From Chloroflexota bacterium (lineage in GTDB: Bacteria > Chloroflexota > Anaerolineae > Anaerolineales > Villigracilaceae): DNA of 5,278 nt. The translations under genes were made by a program, and so were the position numbers. The stretch spans positions 1-5,278 of the forward strand of contig JAPLGV010000264.1 in the NCBI GenBank assembly GCA_026389975.1. The letters are read 5' to 3'. The first letter of the stretch is position 1. Each line of letters starts with the position of its first letter. Shown here piece by piece: positions 4,622 to 5,278 of this stretch. Below the pieces are notes generated by a model. The model was not told the origin of the DNA. It did not search any database and saw only the letters and a program-made list of their open reading frames with translations.

Positions 4622-5278
4622 ATGTCCAATCAACCTGAAGAACGCTACGAAGATTCACAACTCTACCGCATCCGCCACTCAGCCGCGCACGTCATGGCAC
4701 AGGCAGTCCTGGAATTCTATCCGGAGACCAAATACACCATCGGTCCGCCGGTCGAAAACGGTTTTTACTATGACTTTGAATTGCCGCAACCTTTGGTGCT
4801 CGAAGATCTGGAAAAAATCGAAAAGCGCATGCGCAAAATCATTGCCGGCGGACACCCCTTTGTCAAAAAGGTCGTTTCCTCCGAAGAAGCCCGTCGGATT
4901 TTCAAGGATCAGCCCTACAAACTGGAGCTGATCGACGGCCTCGAAAAAGGCGGGCTGGACGAGTACGGCAACCCGCTGGCCGAAAAACCGGAAATTTCGC
5001 TCTATCAGAGCGAAACCTTCACGGACCTGTGTCGAGGCCCGCACGTGGAGACGACGCGGCAGATCAACCCGGCGGCGATTAAATTAATGTCCATCGCCGG
5101 GGCTTACTGGCGCGGCGACGAGCACAACAAAATGCTAACGCGCATCTACGGCACGGCCTGGCGCACGCCCGACGAACTCAAGAACTATCTCAAAATGCTC
5201 GAAGAAGCCAAAGCACGTGACCACCGTAAACTCGGCAAGGAACTCGAAATCTTTACTTACGACGAGGAAGTTGGCCCC
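4622..5278 (+). CDS. thrS: Threonyl-tRNA synthetase, 5' part (3'-truncated by window edge), without TGS domain
   Basis: ThrRS charges tRNA-Thr with threonine in the cytoplasm. The 219 visible residues cover the N2 editing domain that hydrolyses Ser-tRNA-Thr. Its HxxxH motif is HSAAH (19-23), and the partner motif is DLCRGPH with Cys137 and His141. The conserved GPPVENGFYYDFE (41-53) and AYWRGDEHNKMLTRIYGTAW (161-180) are present. The linker EEAKARDHRKLGKELEIF leads to the class II catalytic domain, which lies beyond the window. The editing domain starts within 20 residues of the Met, so the N-terminal TGS domain (about 60 residues in E. coli ThrRS) is missing. The ATG at 4622 has AAAGGAG (4609-4615) 6 bases upstream, supporting this start. 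The gene is under T-box control. The frame runs open through the last base. Confidence 0.97.
   Translation, partial: MSNQPEERYEDSQLYRIRHSAAHVMAQAVLEFYPETKYTIGPPVENGFYYDFELPQPLVLEDLEKIEKRMRKIIAGGHPFVKKVVSSEEARRIFKDQPYKLELIDGLEKGGLDEYGNPLAEKPEISLYQSETFTDLCRGPHVETTRQINPAAIKLMSIAGAYWRGDEHNKMLTRIYGTAWRTPDELKNYLKMLEEAKARDHRKLGKELEIFTYDEEVGP

Noticed and set aside
4132..4658. Small open frames over the T-box and repeat region
   Set aside because: They cross a fully foldable riboswitch, its terminator and an inverted repeat; the His-Lys-Gly-type translation is an artefact of the CACAAAGG repeat.

Overview
This 5.3 kb window reads as ordinary chromosomal DNA of a GC-moderate bacterium, most likely of the phylum Chloroflexota (Anaerolineae-like). 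That placement is inferred from the overall look of the proteins: a short threonyl-tRNA synthetase without a TGS domain, a DUF981-type membrane protein, and a lone divergent tyrosine recombinase. It was not tested by any search. Promoters have good sigma-70-type boxes, and ribosome-binding sites are strong AAAGGAG sequences.

Layout from left to right. Positions 1-564 hold the 3' part of a multi-pass membrane protein that I cannot name. Its stop codon overlaps the start of tilS (561-1991), the tRNA(Ile2) lysidine synthetase, so the two are translationally coupled. A 226-base convergent gap (1992-2217) holds three degenerate GC-rich tandem units and a perfect 13-bp hairpin. On the minus strand, 2218-3114 encodes a XerC/D-like tyrosine recombinase that has lost most of its catalytic residues, including the nucleophilic tyrosine. 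Its promoter lies in a divergent gap shared with a tRNA-Val(GAC) gene (3322-3395), which has its own promoter and a strong terminator. Next is a monocistronic DUF981-like six-helix membrane protein (3543-4121, TTG start) with its own promoter and terminator. The last part is a regulatory unit: a perfect-consensus promoter, a complete T-box riboswitch leader (about 4217-4521) with a candidate ACC threonine specifier, an inverted-repeat element, and then the start of thrS (4622 to the window edge).

Three items belong to tRNA biology: TilS modifies a tRNA, tRNA-Val is a decoder, and ThrRS is controlled by uncharged tRNA-Thr through the T-box. They are separate transcription units and I see no operon joining them. 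No novel multi-gene system is evident. The most interesting items are the apparently catalytically dead but intact recombinase, the fully foldable T-box, and the repeat elements in the two gaps.
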